A stretch of DNA of 64,000 nt from Corella eumyota. Lineage: Eukaryota; Chordata; Ascidiacea; Phlebobranchia; Corellidae. The stretch lies in the NCBI GenBank assembly GCA_963082875.1, contig OY720098.1, forward strand, positions 8,680,001 through 8,744,000, read 5' to 3'. A program made the translations under genes and the position numbers. Within the stretch, counting starts at the first letter, position 1; each line of letters starts with the position of its first letter. This document shows positions 35,665 through 47,415 of the stretch, piece by piece. A model generated the notes under the pieces. That model was not told the DNA's origin and searched no databases. It saw only the letters and a list, made by a program, of their open reading frames with translations.

Positions 35665-35915
35665 GTATAGGGGTTGTATATGTATCTTAATTGACTATAT
35701 ATAATAAATTTATCATATATTATTGGTTTGAATGATAAGATTTAAAAAAATCGTCACAAATAGATATAAAATCTAATTTTGTCACAACGCGGCTACAACT
35801 GGTATTTGATTGACAGTTAGGGTATTTTATTTTTCGAGAGGAGTTAAATAGATTTATATTTTACAACTAACTGTAAAACAAAGTTTTGACGTTAAGGTAA
35901 ACGTAGCATTCCACC
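35665..35915. promoter_or_regulatory. CNOT9 promoter region next to the transposon
   Basis: Only about 250 bases separate the right target site of the transposon from the CNOT9 start codon, so the element sits at or in the CNOT9 promoter. AT-rich, no TATA box with convincing spacing. Confidence 0.45.
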
Positions 35916-37628
35916 ATGGCTACTCAAACTGCAATGCACAACATGCCAAATGTAAGTTCAGGTTTATTTGTAAATGTAAATAACAAAACTGAAACTATTG
36001 AAGGTTACATGTTTTTTATAACGTTAATCTTTTAATAGCCAGATAGCCGCCGTAAGTTAAACTTTATTAAATTTTATCTGAATTTACCTATAAATATTAA
36101 AATTTTAAGGTTAACCAAGCAGGAATGGCTGGAGTAGATCGAGATAAAATTTACCAATGGATTAATGACTTGTCCAGTTTAGAAACAAGAGAGACTGCCT
36201 TGTTGGAGTTAAGCAAAAAACGTGAAACCGTCCAAGATTTGGCTCCAATGTTGTGGCATTCTTTTGGAACAATAGCAGCTTTACTACAAGTGAATTTTAA
36301 CTTTTTTAGTAAATATTTTGCGTTATATATATTTTAACTATTTATCTAGGGGATTTTAAATACAGCTTGTTATTTAGGAAATAGTGAATATCTACCCTTC
36401 TATAAACCCACCCACATTAACTGCTCACCAGTCTAACAGGTACAAACAATCATGTTTATAATGCAACCTTTGTATTGCTTTTGATGTATATTTGTTTTAT
36501 GACATACTAAAATTTTAAGTGATCTAAAATTGTATTTAAATAGGGTATGCAATGCTCTTGCTTTGTTGCAATGTGTAGCTTCACATCCAGAAACCCGAAC
36601 TGCCTTTTTATCGGCACATATTCCTATGTTTCTTTATCCCTTTCTTCACACGACAAGCAAAACCAGACCATTTGAATACCTCAGACTCACAAGTCTAGGT
36701 GTTATAGGTATGATCTATTATAAATATATGTTATACTCCCTTTGTAGTTGGTAGCGAATAATAATAATTAAATAATAAATATCATAAGTTTGTTATTGCC
36801 ACTTAAAGTCTAACTTATTACAATTTGTCTTTTATTTTTTTAAGGTGCTTTAGTAAAAACTGACGAGCAAGAAGTTATAACTTTTCTACTTACAACCGAA
36901 ATTATTCCCCTCTGTCTTAGAATCATGGAAACTGGAAGTGAACTTTCTAAAACAGTAAGATTATTTTTGATAATAGGTTTCGTAGGGTACATACTATAAA
37001 TTAATTACTTACCTTTGCTATGACATTTATTTTCAAACTTTAACTTTATTTATGCAATTGTTTAGGTTGCAACTTTTATTCTACAAAAAATACTTTTGGA
37101 TGATACCGGACTTGGATATATTTGCCAAACATATGAAAGATTTTCTCATGTTGCTATGATACTGGTAACATACCTTTACCTGTTACAATCACTTAACATT
37201 TTAATTTTATCTGATGTTTTTGAATGTAAAAATACAATAGCTAAGTATAAGTTTAATTCTCAACTTACCCCTTTTTTGGTTAGGGTAAAATGGTTTTAGC
37301 ACTCTCTAAAGATCCCTCTGCAAGGCTCTTAAAACATGTTGTAAGATGTTACCTTCGACTCTCTGATAACCCAAGGTATATTTAAACATTGTTTATATGG
37401 TAGTTTAGAAAGTTTGTTTTAAGTGTTCAACTTTTTTATTGTCTTTTTTTAACGTTTAGAGCTAAAGAAGCTTTGCGACAATGTCTACCTGATCAACTGA
37501 AAGATGCCACATTTTTAACTGTTCTCAAAGACGACACAACAACCAAACGATGGTTATCCCAGCTTATTAAAAACTTACAGGAATCTGGTGGTATTACTGA
37601 CACAAGAAACATACCAATGCCTCAGTAA
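35916..37628 (+). CDS. CNOT9: CCR4-NOT complex subunit 9 (RQCD1/Rcd1/CAF40)
   Basis: Armadillo-type subunit of the CCR4-NOT deadenylase complex, which links mRNA decay to GW182 and other adaptors. Eight exons: 35916-35951, 36110-36289, 36378-36439, 36544-36707, 36845-36954, 37066-37164, 37284-37375, 37460-37628, giving 303 residues (human 299). The start has a perfect CCACCATGG context. Near-identity to the vertebrate protein is visible throughout: [147 protein letters not shown]. Only the short N-terminal exon and the last residues differ. AATAAA at about 37830 is a likely poly(A) signal. Confidence 0.97.
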
Positions 37629-38457
37629 AGTTGTAAAAGATGCTTTAAAAATATCTACAGATCATGAAATCTGAATTCTGTTTTGTACTTTTATTAAAAA
37701 CACAATTTCCTATAAAGAATGTGCTTAAAAATCGCTTTAATAAGTAAAAACTGTACGATTTATTAGTTAAAATATTTTGTATGTCAAAAATTTCTATTTT
37801 GTTCAGTTGATTACTTTCGAAATTGTCAAAATAAAATGCTGCTTTATACCTTCTTGTGTTTACCTCCTAGATATAAATTAATAATATAAACTTTAAGTTT
37901 TTCAAATATTTTTCATAAATATTTTAATGCTGTTTACAAATTTACTTTTACACACAATAAATGAGAGTTTTTTTAATTTGAAGTTGTGAGGATAAACGTT
38001 TCGCAATAAAATCATCGATGCCTGACCGGCGTCCATGTCAACCAATTTTTCTTATTTTGCCAAAAAGCTAACGCGATATTTAACTAAAAAAAGCAGAAAA
38101 GATGCGGTTTGCAAACTAATAACAACCACAAAGGTAATGAACAAATATTGGATAAATGATTTTATTAACAAGAACAGTTTCAAACCAAGGTTAACGTTTG
38201 TAATAAAAGCTTAAACAATTTCCCTCTAAATATAATATTTTTCCAAAAAATGCATTTATCGATTTAGAATTTTTTTTTTGTATCCTGTTTTAGAGTAATT
38301 GTTTGCCATTTTATCATTATTTAAAATTTAGGTTACTCATCACAAGAACAGTAAACCCTTTTAAACCTCTGAACTGGCAACCCTTCTAAAAGGCATAAAA
38401 TGAAATAAAACAAAACTTCTATTTTTAAATTTTTTAACCCACATAAGAGCAAAAAAA
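37629..38457. other. Intergenic region between CNOT9 and the LRR-RRM gene
   Basis: About 830 bases, AT-rich, holding the CNOT9 3' UTR and poly(A) signal and the promoter of the next gene. A leader intron near 38131 (CAAAG|GTAATG) to a late acceptor before 38458 is possible but unproven. Confidence 0.45.
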
Positions 38458-41400
38458 ATGGGTTGCGGCTCAAGTAAAACTACAATCAACGAAGATGCGA
38501 TTACTAACATACCAGTTACAACGAAAAATACATTGCCTGTTGTTACTAAACCTATCCCAACACAGAACAATGAAACTATTCTAGCAAAAACTAATCAAAA
38601 CATAGAACATGAAATTAATATTGAGGAAACATTGTCACCAAAAGTTAAAGAGGTTGTGCCACCTCAAACAGTTGTGTCAACATTAGAAACAAAGCCAAAT
38701 GAAAACAATGATCAAATTTCAAATAGTACTGAAAGAATATCAACTTCAAGCATTCCGAATGTAGAAGACACAAACAATACTGACACACACTTAAACCAAG
38801 CTAGCAACATAAATGAACCTACTTTAGACTCAGAAGATAAGACCAATTTGGTATCGCAAGCTACTGAAAGTGTATGCAGCAGCGAATTTGGTGAAAGCTT
38901 ACCAGATGACAATTCAGAAGTTGCTGAAAATATTTTAAGTAGAGCTATGGTTGATGATGTTATGGCCTCATTAACTTCATTACAACCACAGCAAAGTGTT
39001 TTAGAACCAATACAGCCATTTAATAAAGTAATACTGCCCCCTTTAGTGCACCAAACAGAGGGTGATAATCAAGATGATGTTAATAAAATGGAAAATTCTA
39101 CATTAAAAGAATTACAACCAAGTGCTGGAGTAATTCCAGAAATCCAAGAGGAAATAATTGTGCCAAGTTATATAAACACTGAAAATGACATAGCCTTGCA
39201 ATCTGGCATGAGAATTGCATGTTCTTTTACTGATAATAAATATCTTAAACAGTTATCCAAAAATGCCGCTTCAATAAAGTTTGAAAAAAGTTTTGCAGTT
39301 TCTAATACATTAAGTGCCACATTGGTTGATCTTGTTTCTTCAATGAAATCTTTGCAAAATATTAATGTAAGTGGAAACAACAGTGGGCCTATAGCATTCC
39401 GTACCTTACTTATAACACTAATGAAGTGTAATAATGTTACAAACCTTGATATTTCCGACAACATGGCAGATCCAGAATGTGCAGACTTAGTTGGGAAACT
39501 AATCAAAGAATGTGATTGTTTGAAAACTTTAAACTTGGCTGGTAATCAATTAGGAAAGGAATCACTGTCGAGGTGCCTTTCTACTTCAATTGCCTACAAT
39601 TCAAGCCTCACTTACTTAAATATAAGTGGATGTGGTGCAACTAACTTGCATGGGTTATTTGAGGGTCTTAGATCCGGTGCAACACAAATCATCTATTTAG
39701 ATATTTCCAATAATATGATCAAGGATGGACAGCAACTTGGTATTGACCTGTCTTTAATATTAGAAAACAAAGACTGTCGTTTAAGGCATTTAAATATAAT
39801 TGGAACAGGGTTGGAAACAACTGGATGGGAAGCTGTTTTACCAGTTTTAAGAAACAACAAAACTCTAAGGAGGTTGTATGCAGGGGGGCCTGAAAATAAG
39901 ATTCAAAACTTCAATTTTCTTGCTCAAGTTATTTTCGCAAATGAGTGTCTACAAATAATTAACTTTAATTCCATTAAAGTTGAGGAAAATTTAGATTCAT
40001 CTAGTATCAAAGAAGATAACTTGCAAGGAGGTCATTCTTTAAAGGAGTTGGATATTGGAAATATCGGACTAACAGATACTTTTGTGTGTGAACTTGGATC
40101 TAAATTGCCAGGAAAGTTGCTCAGTTTGGAATTTCTCAACATATCGAGTAATCCTGGAATTTCTGAGACTGGAATGAAGGCTATGAAAAATGTTTGTTCA
40201 TCCAATGAAACTAGTAACCTTGAAGTATTGGACATCTCGGTTCTTGAAATCGAATATTGTGCAAGTTTTTTTAAAGATGCATTTTCTAAATTAAAGACTT
40301 TGAATATTCGTAAAGCCAGAATATCTGCAGATTCATTAATCTCATTGCTACAAATACCACAAATTCTTCAAGAGATTGTTTTGGATGGAATCAAATTAAG
40401 CGGAATGAGTGCCTTGAATTTTCTTGGTGTAGAGTCAAGGTTTAAACTAACTAGGTTGTCATTATCTGGTTGTGCACTTGCAGATGAAGATTTAACCCCT
40501 TTAGCAAATGCAATTGGTAGAAAAGGACCACCCTTGGAAACTTTAACTAATTTAGATTTAAGTGTGAATCGTTTGACTGAGACATCAGTTTCTAATTTTA
40601 GTAAATCTTTATTGACAACATCTAACCACCCTCTTTATTCGATTGATTTGTCTAACAACAAAATAGGGGATGAAGGTGCTAAGGGAATTTCAAGTTTTAT
40701 TTTGTCCCCAGAATCCAAATCCAACCTTAAAAAGTTGTTGATTTCATATAATTGCCTTAGTGTTATTGGCATAGGTGCATTGATTAGTGCAATAGGTGTG
40801 ACCCCATTGTCAAAAGGTTTATCTTGGTTGGATGTTAGCCACCAGAAAAATGGATTATTGGAAGAAGAGATAGAAGAAGTGTCACAACTTCTTGCAGATT
40901 TACTTGGAGTTAACTCAGACTGCCATACTTTGCCAACAGTAAGTCAAAGTTTTAACATAAATCTTACAAAATTAGGTGGATCTGCCGGTCCAACAACCCG
41001 CTCCCTGGATTCCATTGCCATTAAAACAGATTTCTCAACTTTGTGTAATACAACAGCAACTTTCACTGATTATCTACTTATTTCAAGAGGACTGGATAAA
41101 ACAGGAGAAAATTCTGAAAATTTAAACCCGAATGTAAATAATTATGCCAGTTTTACTTCCGAAGAATGGTCTTGTATTATTGGAAAAGATTCACCAGCCT
41201 GGCTTAGAGTGTCTGCAGATAGAAGTAGAGGAGTGTATATCAATCATCTTCCTGGATCAACTACAGTTCAGAGATTGGAAGGGATGCTCGAAATGGAAGC
41301 AGACTGTGAAGTGGAGGAAATCTACATTATTAAGGATCCTGTATTGCGCAAACCAACAGGGGCAGCTTGGGTATTATTCTCCAATGCAGAATCAGTTAAA

Positions 41401-41658
41401 AAAGCAGTACAATGGTATGCCGATGGCGAAGCCCAAATGTATGGTGCCGCCTTTACTATTGGAGCAATTCTGGTTGAAACAAATGAATCTTCTGCAGCTC
41501 AAGCCATTGCAAAGCGGGAATTAGCTGGAAGAGAAAAGAAAAGGCAACATGAGGACACCGCTGACCGTGAAATGATGGAGGCTAGTCAACAGTTGGCTAA
41601 TGAAAGGGCTTCATACAGAGAAGCACATCCAGCTTACCAAAATGGTCGAATTTGGTAA
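38458..41658 (+). CDS. Intronless LRR protein with C-terminal RRM and N-myristoylation-type start
   Basis: One uninterrupted 1066-residue frame. MGCGSSK fits the N-myristoylation rule (Gly2, Ser6, Lys7) with Cys3 available for palmitoylation, so membrane attachment is predicted. Residues about 8-240 are low-complexity, Asn/Thr/Glu-rich. From about 290 to 800 run ribonuclease-inhibitor-type leucine-rich repeats (NVTNLDISDNMADPECADLV, CLKTLNLAGNQLGKESL, IIYLDISNNMIKDGQQL, LTNLDLSVNRLTETS, LYSIDLSNNKIGDEGA). Residues about 922-1005 resemble an RNA recognition motif with RNP2 GVYINHLP and RNP1-like TGAAWVLFS. The last 60 residues are charged, helical and coiled-coil-like. I do not recognise a named vertebrate orthologue. 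The lack of introns contrasts with every neighbour and may reflect retroposition or intron loss. Confidence 0.88.
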   Translation: MGCGSSKTTINEDAITNIPVTTKNTLPVVTKPIPTQNNETILAKTNQNIEHEINIEETLSPKVKEVVPPQTVVSTLETKPNENNDQISNSTERISTSSIPNVEDTNNTDTHLNQASNINEPTLDSEDKTNLVSQATESVCSSEFGESLPDDNSEVAENILSRAMVDDVMASLTSLQPQQSVLEPIQPFNKVILPPLVHQTEGDNQDDVNKMENSTLKELQPSAGVIPEIQEEIIVPSYINTENDIALQSGMRIACSFTDNKYLKQLSKNAASIKFEKSFAVSNTLSATLVDLVSSMKSLQNINVSGNNSGPIAFRTLLITLMKCNNVTNLDISDNMADPECADLVGKLIKECDCLKTLNLAGNQLGKESLSRCLSTSIAYNSSLTYLNISGCGATNLHGLFEGLRSGATQIIYLDISNNMIKDGQQLGIDLSLILENKDCRLRHLNIIGTGLETTGWEAVLPVLRNNKTLRRLYAGGPENKIQNFNFLAQVIFANECLQIINFNSIKVEENLDSSSIKEDNLQGGHSLKELDIGNIGLTDTFVCELGSKLPGKLLSLEFLNISSNPGISETGMKAMKNVCSSNETSNLEVLDISVLEIEYCASFFKDAFSKLKTLNIRKARISADSLISLLQIPQILQEIVLDGIKLSGMSALNFLGVESRFKLTRLSLSGCALADEDLTPLANAIGRKGPPLETLTNLDLSVNRLTETSVSNFSKSLLTTSNHPLYSIDLSNNKIGDEGAKGISSFILSPESKSNLKKLLISYNCLSVIGIGALISAIGVTPLSKGLSWLDVSHQKNGLLEEEIEEVSQLLADLLGVNSDCHTLPTVSQSFNINLTKLGGSAGPTTRSLDSIAIKTDFSTLCNTTATFTDYLLISRGLDKTGENSENLNPNVNNYASFTSEEWSCIIGKDSPAWLRVSADRSRGVYINHLPGSTTVQRLEGMLEMEADCEVEEIYIIKDPVLRKPTGAAWVLFSNAESVKKAVQWYADGEAQMYGAAFTIGAILVETNESSAAQAIAKRELAGREKKRQHEDTADREMMEASQQLANERASYREAHPAYQNGRIW

Positions 41659-42590
41659 ATGACCCTTTTGTTTTGTTTGTTTGTGTTCAATCTTGTAATT
41701 GTATAAAATCGTAATATTTTTAAGTGTTAAGTTTTACCTGTATTGCACTTTTTCTATTTTAACCAATGTATGCAACTTTTAAAAGTACTACCACAGTTCT
41801 ATTGCCAATAAGTAAAACAGCCACTGTAAAATAAACATTTTTGCCAAGAAAAAAATAAAAAGTTACCGAAAATCTTTGTTTATTTATCTCTTCTATGTAA
41901 GTAAATTTGAAGAATATATCATTAAGCAATATGCATTTAAAACAAAACATTAATGACCTTAGATAACATGTAAATAACTGGCAACAACAACAACAAAAAG
42001 GTACCATGTGTAAGGACAGTTATAACGTTAGTTGGCAACAATATAAATGAAATAGTGTTCATTATTGGAACTGGTGTAAGCAAAAAATCATGATTTGGGG
42101 TTAAAAAAACATCTTACAAGTAGTTAAGGACATTATTTCATGGGAAAAATATTGGGTTAATGAATTTTTTTTTAAAATAGACACAAAGATAAATAACAAA
42201 CACTTACTGCATAATTTCAATAACAACAACAACAAAAAACAATAGTACTTCAACAAATCACAAAATAAATGTGTGTAAATGCCTCTGCATTTGTCTGTTT
42301 CTATTTAATTGTCATCAACCAATTCTTAGAGAACTTGTACTTAAAAAATCACCTTCGATATAATTATGATTGACAGAAAATAAACGAATGAAAGATAAGG
42401 CTATGAATGACATTATAAAAATCAACATTTAAAAACTGAGATCAGAAACCAGCCTGCACTAATCCAATTAAATTTTTCATTTTTATAAAATTGTAAGATT
42501 CTTGAATATATAAATAAAGATATCTATATCAAAATGTACCCTAAATAATTAATACAACTCCAATATTACTAAAACCAAAATGAATCTTAC
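41659..42590. other. Convergent 3' UTR region with CAA repeats
   Basis: About 930 bases between the stops of the LRR-RRM gene and ZZZ3. AT-rich, with short CAA microsatellite runs near 41983 and 42220. No exon recognised. Confidence 0.5.
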
Positions 42591-45500
42591 TTATCCTTTA
42601 GGGGGTAAATAGTTGGGATCGAGGTAGTTGTAACCACAGGTGGTTGGATTTAATGAAGCAACCTTGGTATAGTCATTGTCTGTGTATGGGCCAGGCAGAT
42701 CAGGGAAATCTGTGTTGTTGTCACTGTCAAGAGTGTTACTGGTTTGAGGTAGGCTTGCGTATACAGGCTCCATGCGATGGTTGCTTTTGTGCACACTGGT
42801 CTCAAATTGACTAGAATGGATATACAAAAATAAATTTGTGCATACACAACGCTAATCATAAATTTCAAAACTAAAGATACAACAGACTAAATAACATACC
42901 TTTGTGTTCTAATACATGACTGACAAAGATCTACAGAATCAGTATGTGGACAATCAATACAATGAAATCTGACACCTCGAATTGGTTCATCTTTGCAAAT
43001 ATCACACTAGAATAACAAAAATAGAATTAAAATATTTGGATCGTCATAAAAGAATTACTATAACTATATACCTGGTAACCGAAATGTTCTGCTAAGGCTT
43101 GTTTTCCTTTATTGTCAAGTACGCAAAGCTTTTTCTTTCGTTTCCTTTTTAATCGTAAAATCTCCAAATATTCGTCCGAGAATCTTAATTCATTTGGAAT
43201 GTCTTCTTCGTCCTAAAATTTAATAATTTAAACAACAAAAATTAACAATTTATAAATTTTTTTATATAAATTTAAACATTAGTTAACAACTTACTGAGAC
43301 TTGCTCTGATTCCACATTATCCCACCCCCCACCATCCTCCTCCTCATTTGCTCTTCCTGCTCCCCATGCATCTTCTTCATCATCATCTCCCATCTTAACT
43401 GGGACATGAAAGTCAGAAAAGAAGGTGGAGATGCGGGTGAGGGAAGACTGAGGGTGAGTTCGATGCTGATGAGGAAAATTCGAGAAAAAAAATTCAGAGT
43501 GAAATTGTTTACATAAATACATTTTTTTAAAAGTGTAAGATAAAACTACAATAAAAAATATAAATACAGATAAAATGAAACAAATAACGATAAAATTCTA
43601 AATTACTAAACCAGCTTACCCTGTGAAAACGCTTTGGTTTTGCACTGACAATCCTTTCCAGTCTTGGCATTCTACCAGGTATAGGTAAACCAGCTTTGGC
43701 AAGTTTAATGAAATATTTCTGAATTCGAGATTGGACTTGGAGAGCTGTTCTGTCTTTCAACTCGGCAGCTATTTTTCGGAATCTTTGTAATAAAAAGTAA
43801 AAACATTCACATTTTTATTTAACAAAAAGTTAAAAAATTTTCAAAAAATGTAAATAGTCAATACCTGTTAAATTCAACAGATTCTTGCGGATATTTAAGA
43901 AGGAGTTCTTCTAATTTTCTCTGTTCTTCAACACTCCAATTTTTCTTAAAAGTCTGGGAACGTGATTTACTCTTAACAAAAATTTTATACAATATGAATA
44001 AACAACAACAATAACAATAAAGGCTAAGTATTCACTATTTTATTTTAAATTTCTTACCATGTTTGAAGATGAACTAGACTCTTGTTCTAGCACTGCCTCA
44101 ATCTAAAACATGTAAAAATTAGTGAATTATTTAAAAAAAAGATGAACATATCAAGGATTTATATACAATTAAAACACTTTAAAGTTACCTGAGAAGAACT
44201 AGTACCATCTGATTCAAAATCATTCTTTTTTCTCCGAGTAAAAGGTTTAGTAGCTGATGGCGGAAGATTGTTTGAGAAAACGTGATCAAAAGTTCCAAAC
44301 TGCGATATATATTTGGACCAGTTGACTTCAGGTAAGGGGAATATTTGTTGAGAGCTCGGCAAATTTAAGTTTACCTAAAATTAAAAAAGTTAAACTTCCA
44401 AAAATAAAAACACTAAATATGCTCTACATAAATTTTTAACATTGTTTTCTGCAGAAAAAAATTAATATGTTAATTGCATTCTAACTGATCTAACTCTACA
44501 ATCTAACTTTTTCATTCTAATACATCTTACTGCACATGAAGTCTTTTGTATTTTTCTAACTTGTCTATTTCTAATCTAAAAAAAAATTAATGACAAACTA
44601 TAGTTTTTCTTATATCTACCCAAAGCAATATTCGTAGTTTTTGACATCAAATTTGGATAAAATGTTTTTACCTTCTGTTGTAAATTATCCACAAACGAAA
44701 TTGGATTATCCAGACCATCTTGCAATCTTGCTTGTAATTTGTCAAGATCTAATAAAGCTTGCCTGCGCTGTGCCTCCAATTTCGCATAGGACTTTAAAAC
44801 ACAGTGGTAACTACAACAAAAATTCAATTAATAATTTTGTTTTTTAAATTCCACCCATAGCTTAAGTAAAATACTTACTCTTGGTTGTGCTTTAAAGCAA
44901 CATGATCAGATTCAAAATAATAAACACCTGGCCCTGTTGGTGGCTCCTCTTTAAATAAAGGAGGGGGCTCAAAAGGGTCCTGGGTGGGTACTGCTTTGAG
45001 TGTTCTATGAAACCCACCCCTCCCTCTTCCCCCTCTCCATTTACCCCTGCCTCTCCCTCTACCCCTGGTAGGGGTACATTTTGTTGGGGTTAGTTTAATA
45101 GGGGTACTTTTTGGAGTGGATGAGAATAAATTTTGGTTGTTAGCTTGGTCAGTGGGTAAATTAGTTTCTTGTTCTACAATATGAGATTTTGTTTCTGAAC
45201 TTAATGCATCTGTTTTATTGTTGTCAGATAAATAATTTTTGTCCGGTGTAGCTTTATTATTTACAGGACTTGAAGGGCTAAGATTGGCATTGGGTGAGGC
45301 TGGTGGTAAACCAGAATTATTGCTGTTGTTTAACTCATCATCAGTGTCTAAAAACATAACCTAATTATTTAGGTTTTTTGAAAAAAAATTTTGACTGGAC
45401 AAATCATTAAAATTGTAGAATAACTCATAAACTTGAACATGTATTTACCAACTGTTTCTGAATTCCTTTTTCTATTGCGATGTATCATGAGGTCCAGACT

Positions 45501-47415
45501 TAATGCATAAAAGTCAGGTTGACATTTTACTCCAGAACTCCTTAAACTTCTTTTTCTCCATTTTAAAAACTCGTCTTTGTCCTGAATCAAAATTAAAAAA
45601 AAAAATGTTAAAACACCTGTACATTGTCTGTAAAATGCTTAATTAAAATCTGTTTTTAACATTAGGCAAATTAGATAACCCAATTTATGGCATATGGTAA
45701 ACGTAAGTATTTTTCACAGTGTCTTACTTTTGGTTCAGGTGAATCTGCATCACTTTTTTCATTCAATTCATCATTCTTATCTTTTTCACTTTTAGTTTCA
45801 ATATTGTTTGCATGTATATTTGGCACAGTGTTAGTTTTAATATCTGGTTCCGGTAGACTCAAATTGTTTGGTGAAGAATTTGTTTTTAATTCCTTATCAT
45901 CTTCTTGTGTAGCAGTTTGTGGTGGGATTTCCGAAATACAATTTTGAGGTAAATTTGTTGACAACGCAATTTGTTTATTACTAATTTTTGTCGTTCTATC
46001 ATTTATTTTACAATCTAAAATAGGTATTATAGGAATATTGTCATTTAAATAAGGTAATGCCTCAGTAATGTTCTTTGATGACGAATCTGAGGATTCTGCA
46101 TCTTGTGCAGTAGTTGCTTCATCTGGATTTTGTGAGGTGTTTTTCGATTTCGATGAATTCGTATCACTTTTTTGAGGAGTATTTTTCAAATTGGTCTGAT
46201 TCAAAATAGGTGTTGACAAAGGTACTCTATATAAAAAAACAATAAATTTAGTCTACCTATGTCCAATTAATAATGTAAATACTAATTTTATCTAACTTAC
46301 AAATTTTCATTTTTCTTTTGGTTAAATACGAACTCAATAACAGACGCCATCTCCCCCTTTTGTGACAACCTTCTTGTCCTTCTATTTTTGGTTAGGATTA
46401 AACCATTGTCCTGCAAAACACAACATTGTGTTATTAATACAACTAAATCGTGCTAAGTCTATAAAATTTTTGTCGAAAAAATTGTAAAAAAACAAACCTC
46501 TGCAATATTTTTTTTTGAATTTTCTAATTTCTTTGTACATAACATAGCAAGTGTTATATCATCTTCCGGGTCACTTTTATTTTCAGATTTAAGTGTTGGA
46601 AATAATTCCACTTTGCCATTTGTTTTTGGGGAGTTAGTTTTATTTTCACTAGAAACTTTGATAGGACTAGTCACGACTGATTTATTCGATGACCTTGTGA
46701 CAGCTTTTTCAAATTTTTGAATTGAACCATTTACAGGAGAGTTGTTTAAACTCTCATTTAAATTTTTAGCTTCAGTTTTATTGTCAGAATGGGTTGGGTT
46801 TTCTTGATTTCGACTATTGGTTCCATTTTCACTTTTTATGCTATTTCCATTTGAAATTGAATTCCGTTTTGTACCATTTACTAAGAGTAATAAAATTGCA
46901 TTGTCAGTAAATACAGTTCATGATTACAAACTTATAATTACAGTGCTTCCAAAAAATTTTAAATTTTTACCTTGGTCCTTCTTTTTTACAGATGCTGATC
47001 TTCCTTTTCTTATGGTTGGAGTTAGAGGTGGGTCTTCAACATCAATGGACTGCACAGAAGATGACGAAGAACAAGTCGATGATCTCTTTGCTCGTTTTGC
47101 AACAACTGGTTCATCAAGATCTGTAAAAAATCAAAGTTAAGAGATATAGTTAAGTAAACATGTTATTTTTAACAATGATTTAATTGAGTTACCATGTGTA
47201 GATTTCTTAAAATTGTAATTATTTGCAAGTTCTCCAAAAGCTTCAAGATTCCGACTTCGTATTCTTGACGAACGTTTGACTTTCTGAAATTCGTCAACTA
47301 CACTTGTGTTGGCTCGGGTTCGTTTACCGATGATAGGAGAAACCTTTTGATTTTCAAAGTCAGAACTGAGCTTATGTTTCCCTTTCGGACTTTGTGCAGA
47401 TTTCGAAGGTTTCAT
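42591..47415 (-). CDS. ZZZ3: ZZ-type zinc finger protein 3, ATAC complex subunit
   Basis: Chromatin reader of the ATAC acetyltransferase complex; its ZZ finger binds the histone H3 tail. Sixteen exons: 47415-47193, 47120-46971, 46880-46498, 46410-46301, 46226-45728, 45581-45449, 45347-44879, 44810-44672, 44374-44189, 44102-44058, 43971-43865, 43782-43620, 43465-43295, 43212-43072, 43006-42900, 42810-42591, giving 1081 residues (human 903). The N-terminal half is basic and Ser/Asn-rich, with an [19 protein letters not shown] arginine-glycine patch. A Myb/SANT domain follows ([37 protein letters not shown]). Then comes the ZZ finger [20 protein letters not shown] with DLCQSC. The end, [13 protein letters not shown], matches human [13 protein letters not shown]. 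The order is exactly that of vertebrate ZZZ3. It is divergent from the stonin gene. Confidence 0.94.

Noticed and set aside
41144-41524. 126-codon plus-strand frame within the LRR-RRM gene
   Set aside because: It overlaps the RRM-encoding frame, which shows clear RNP motifs; out-of-frame shadow.
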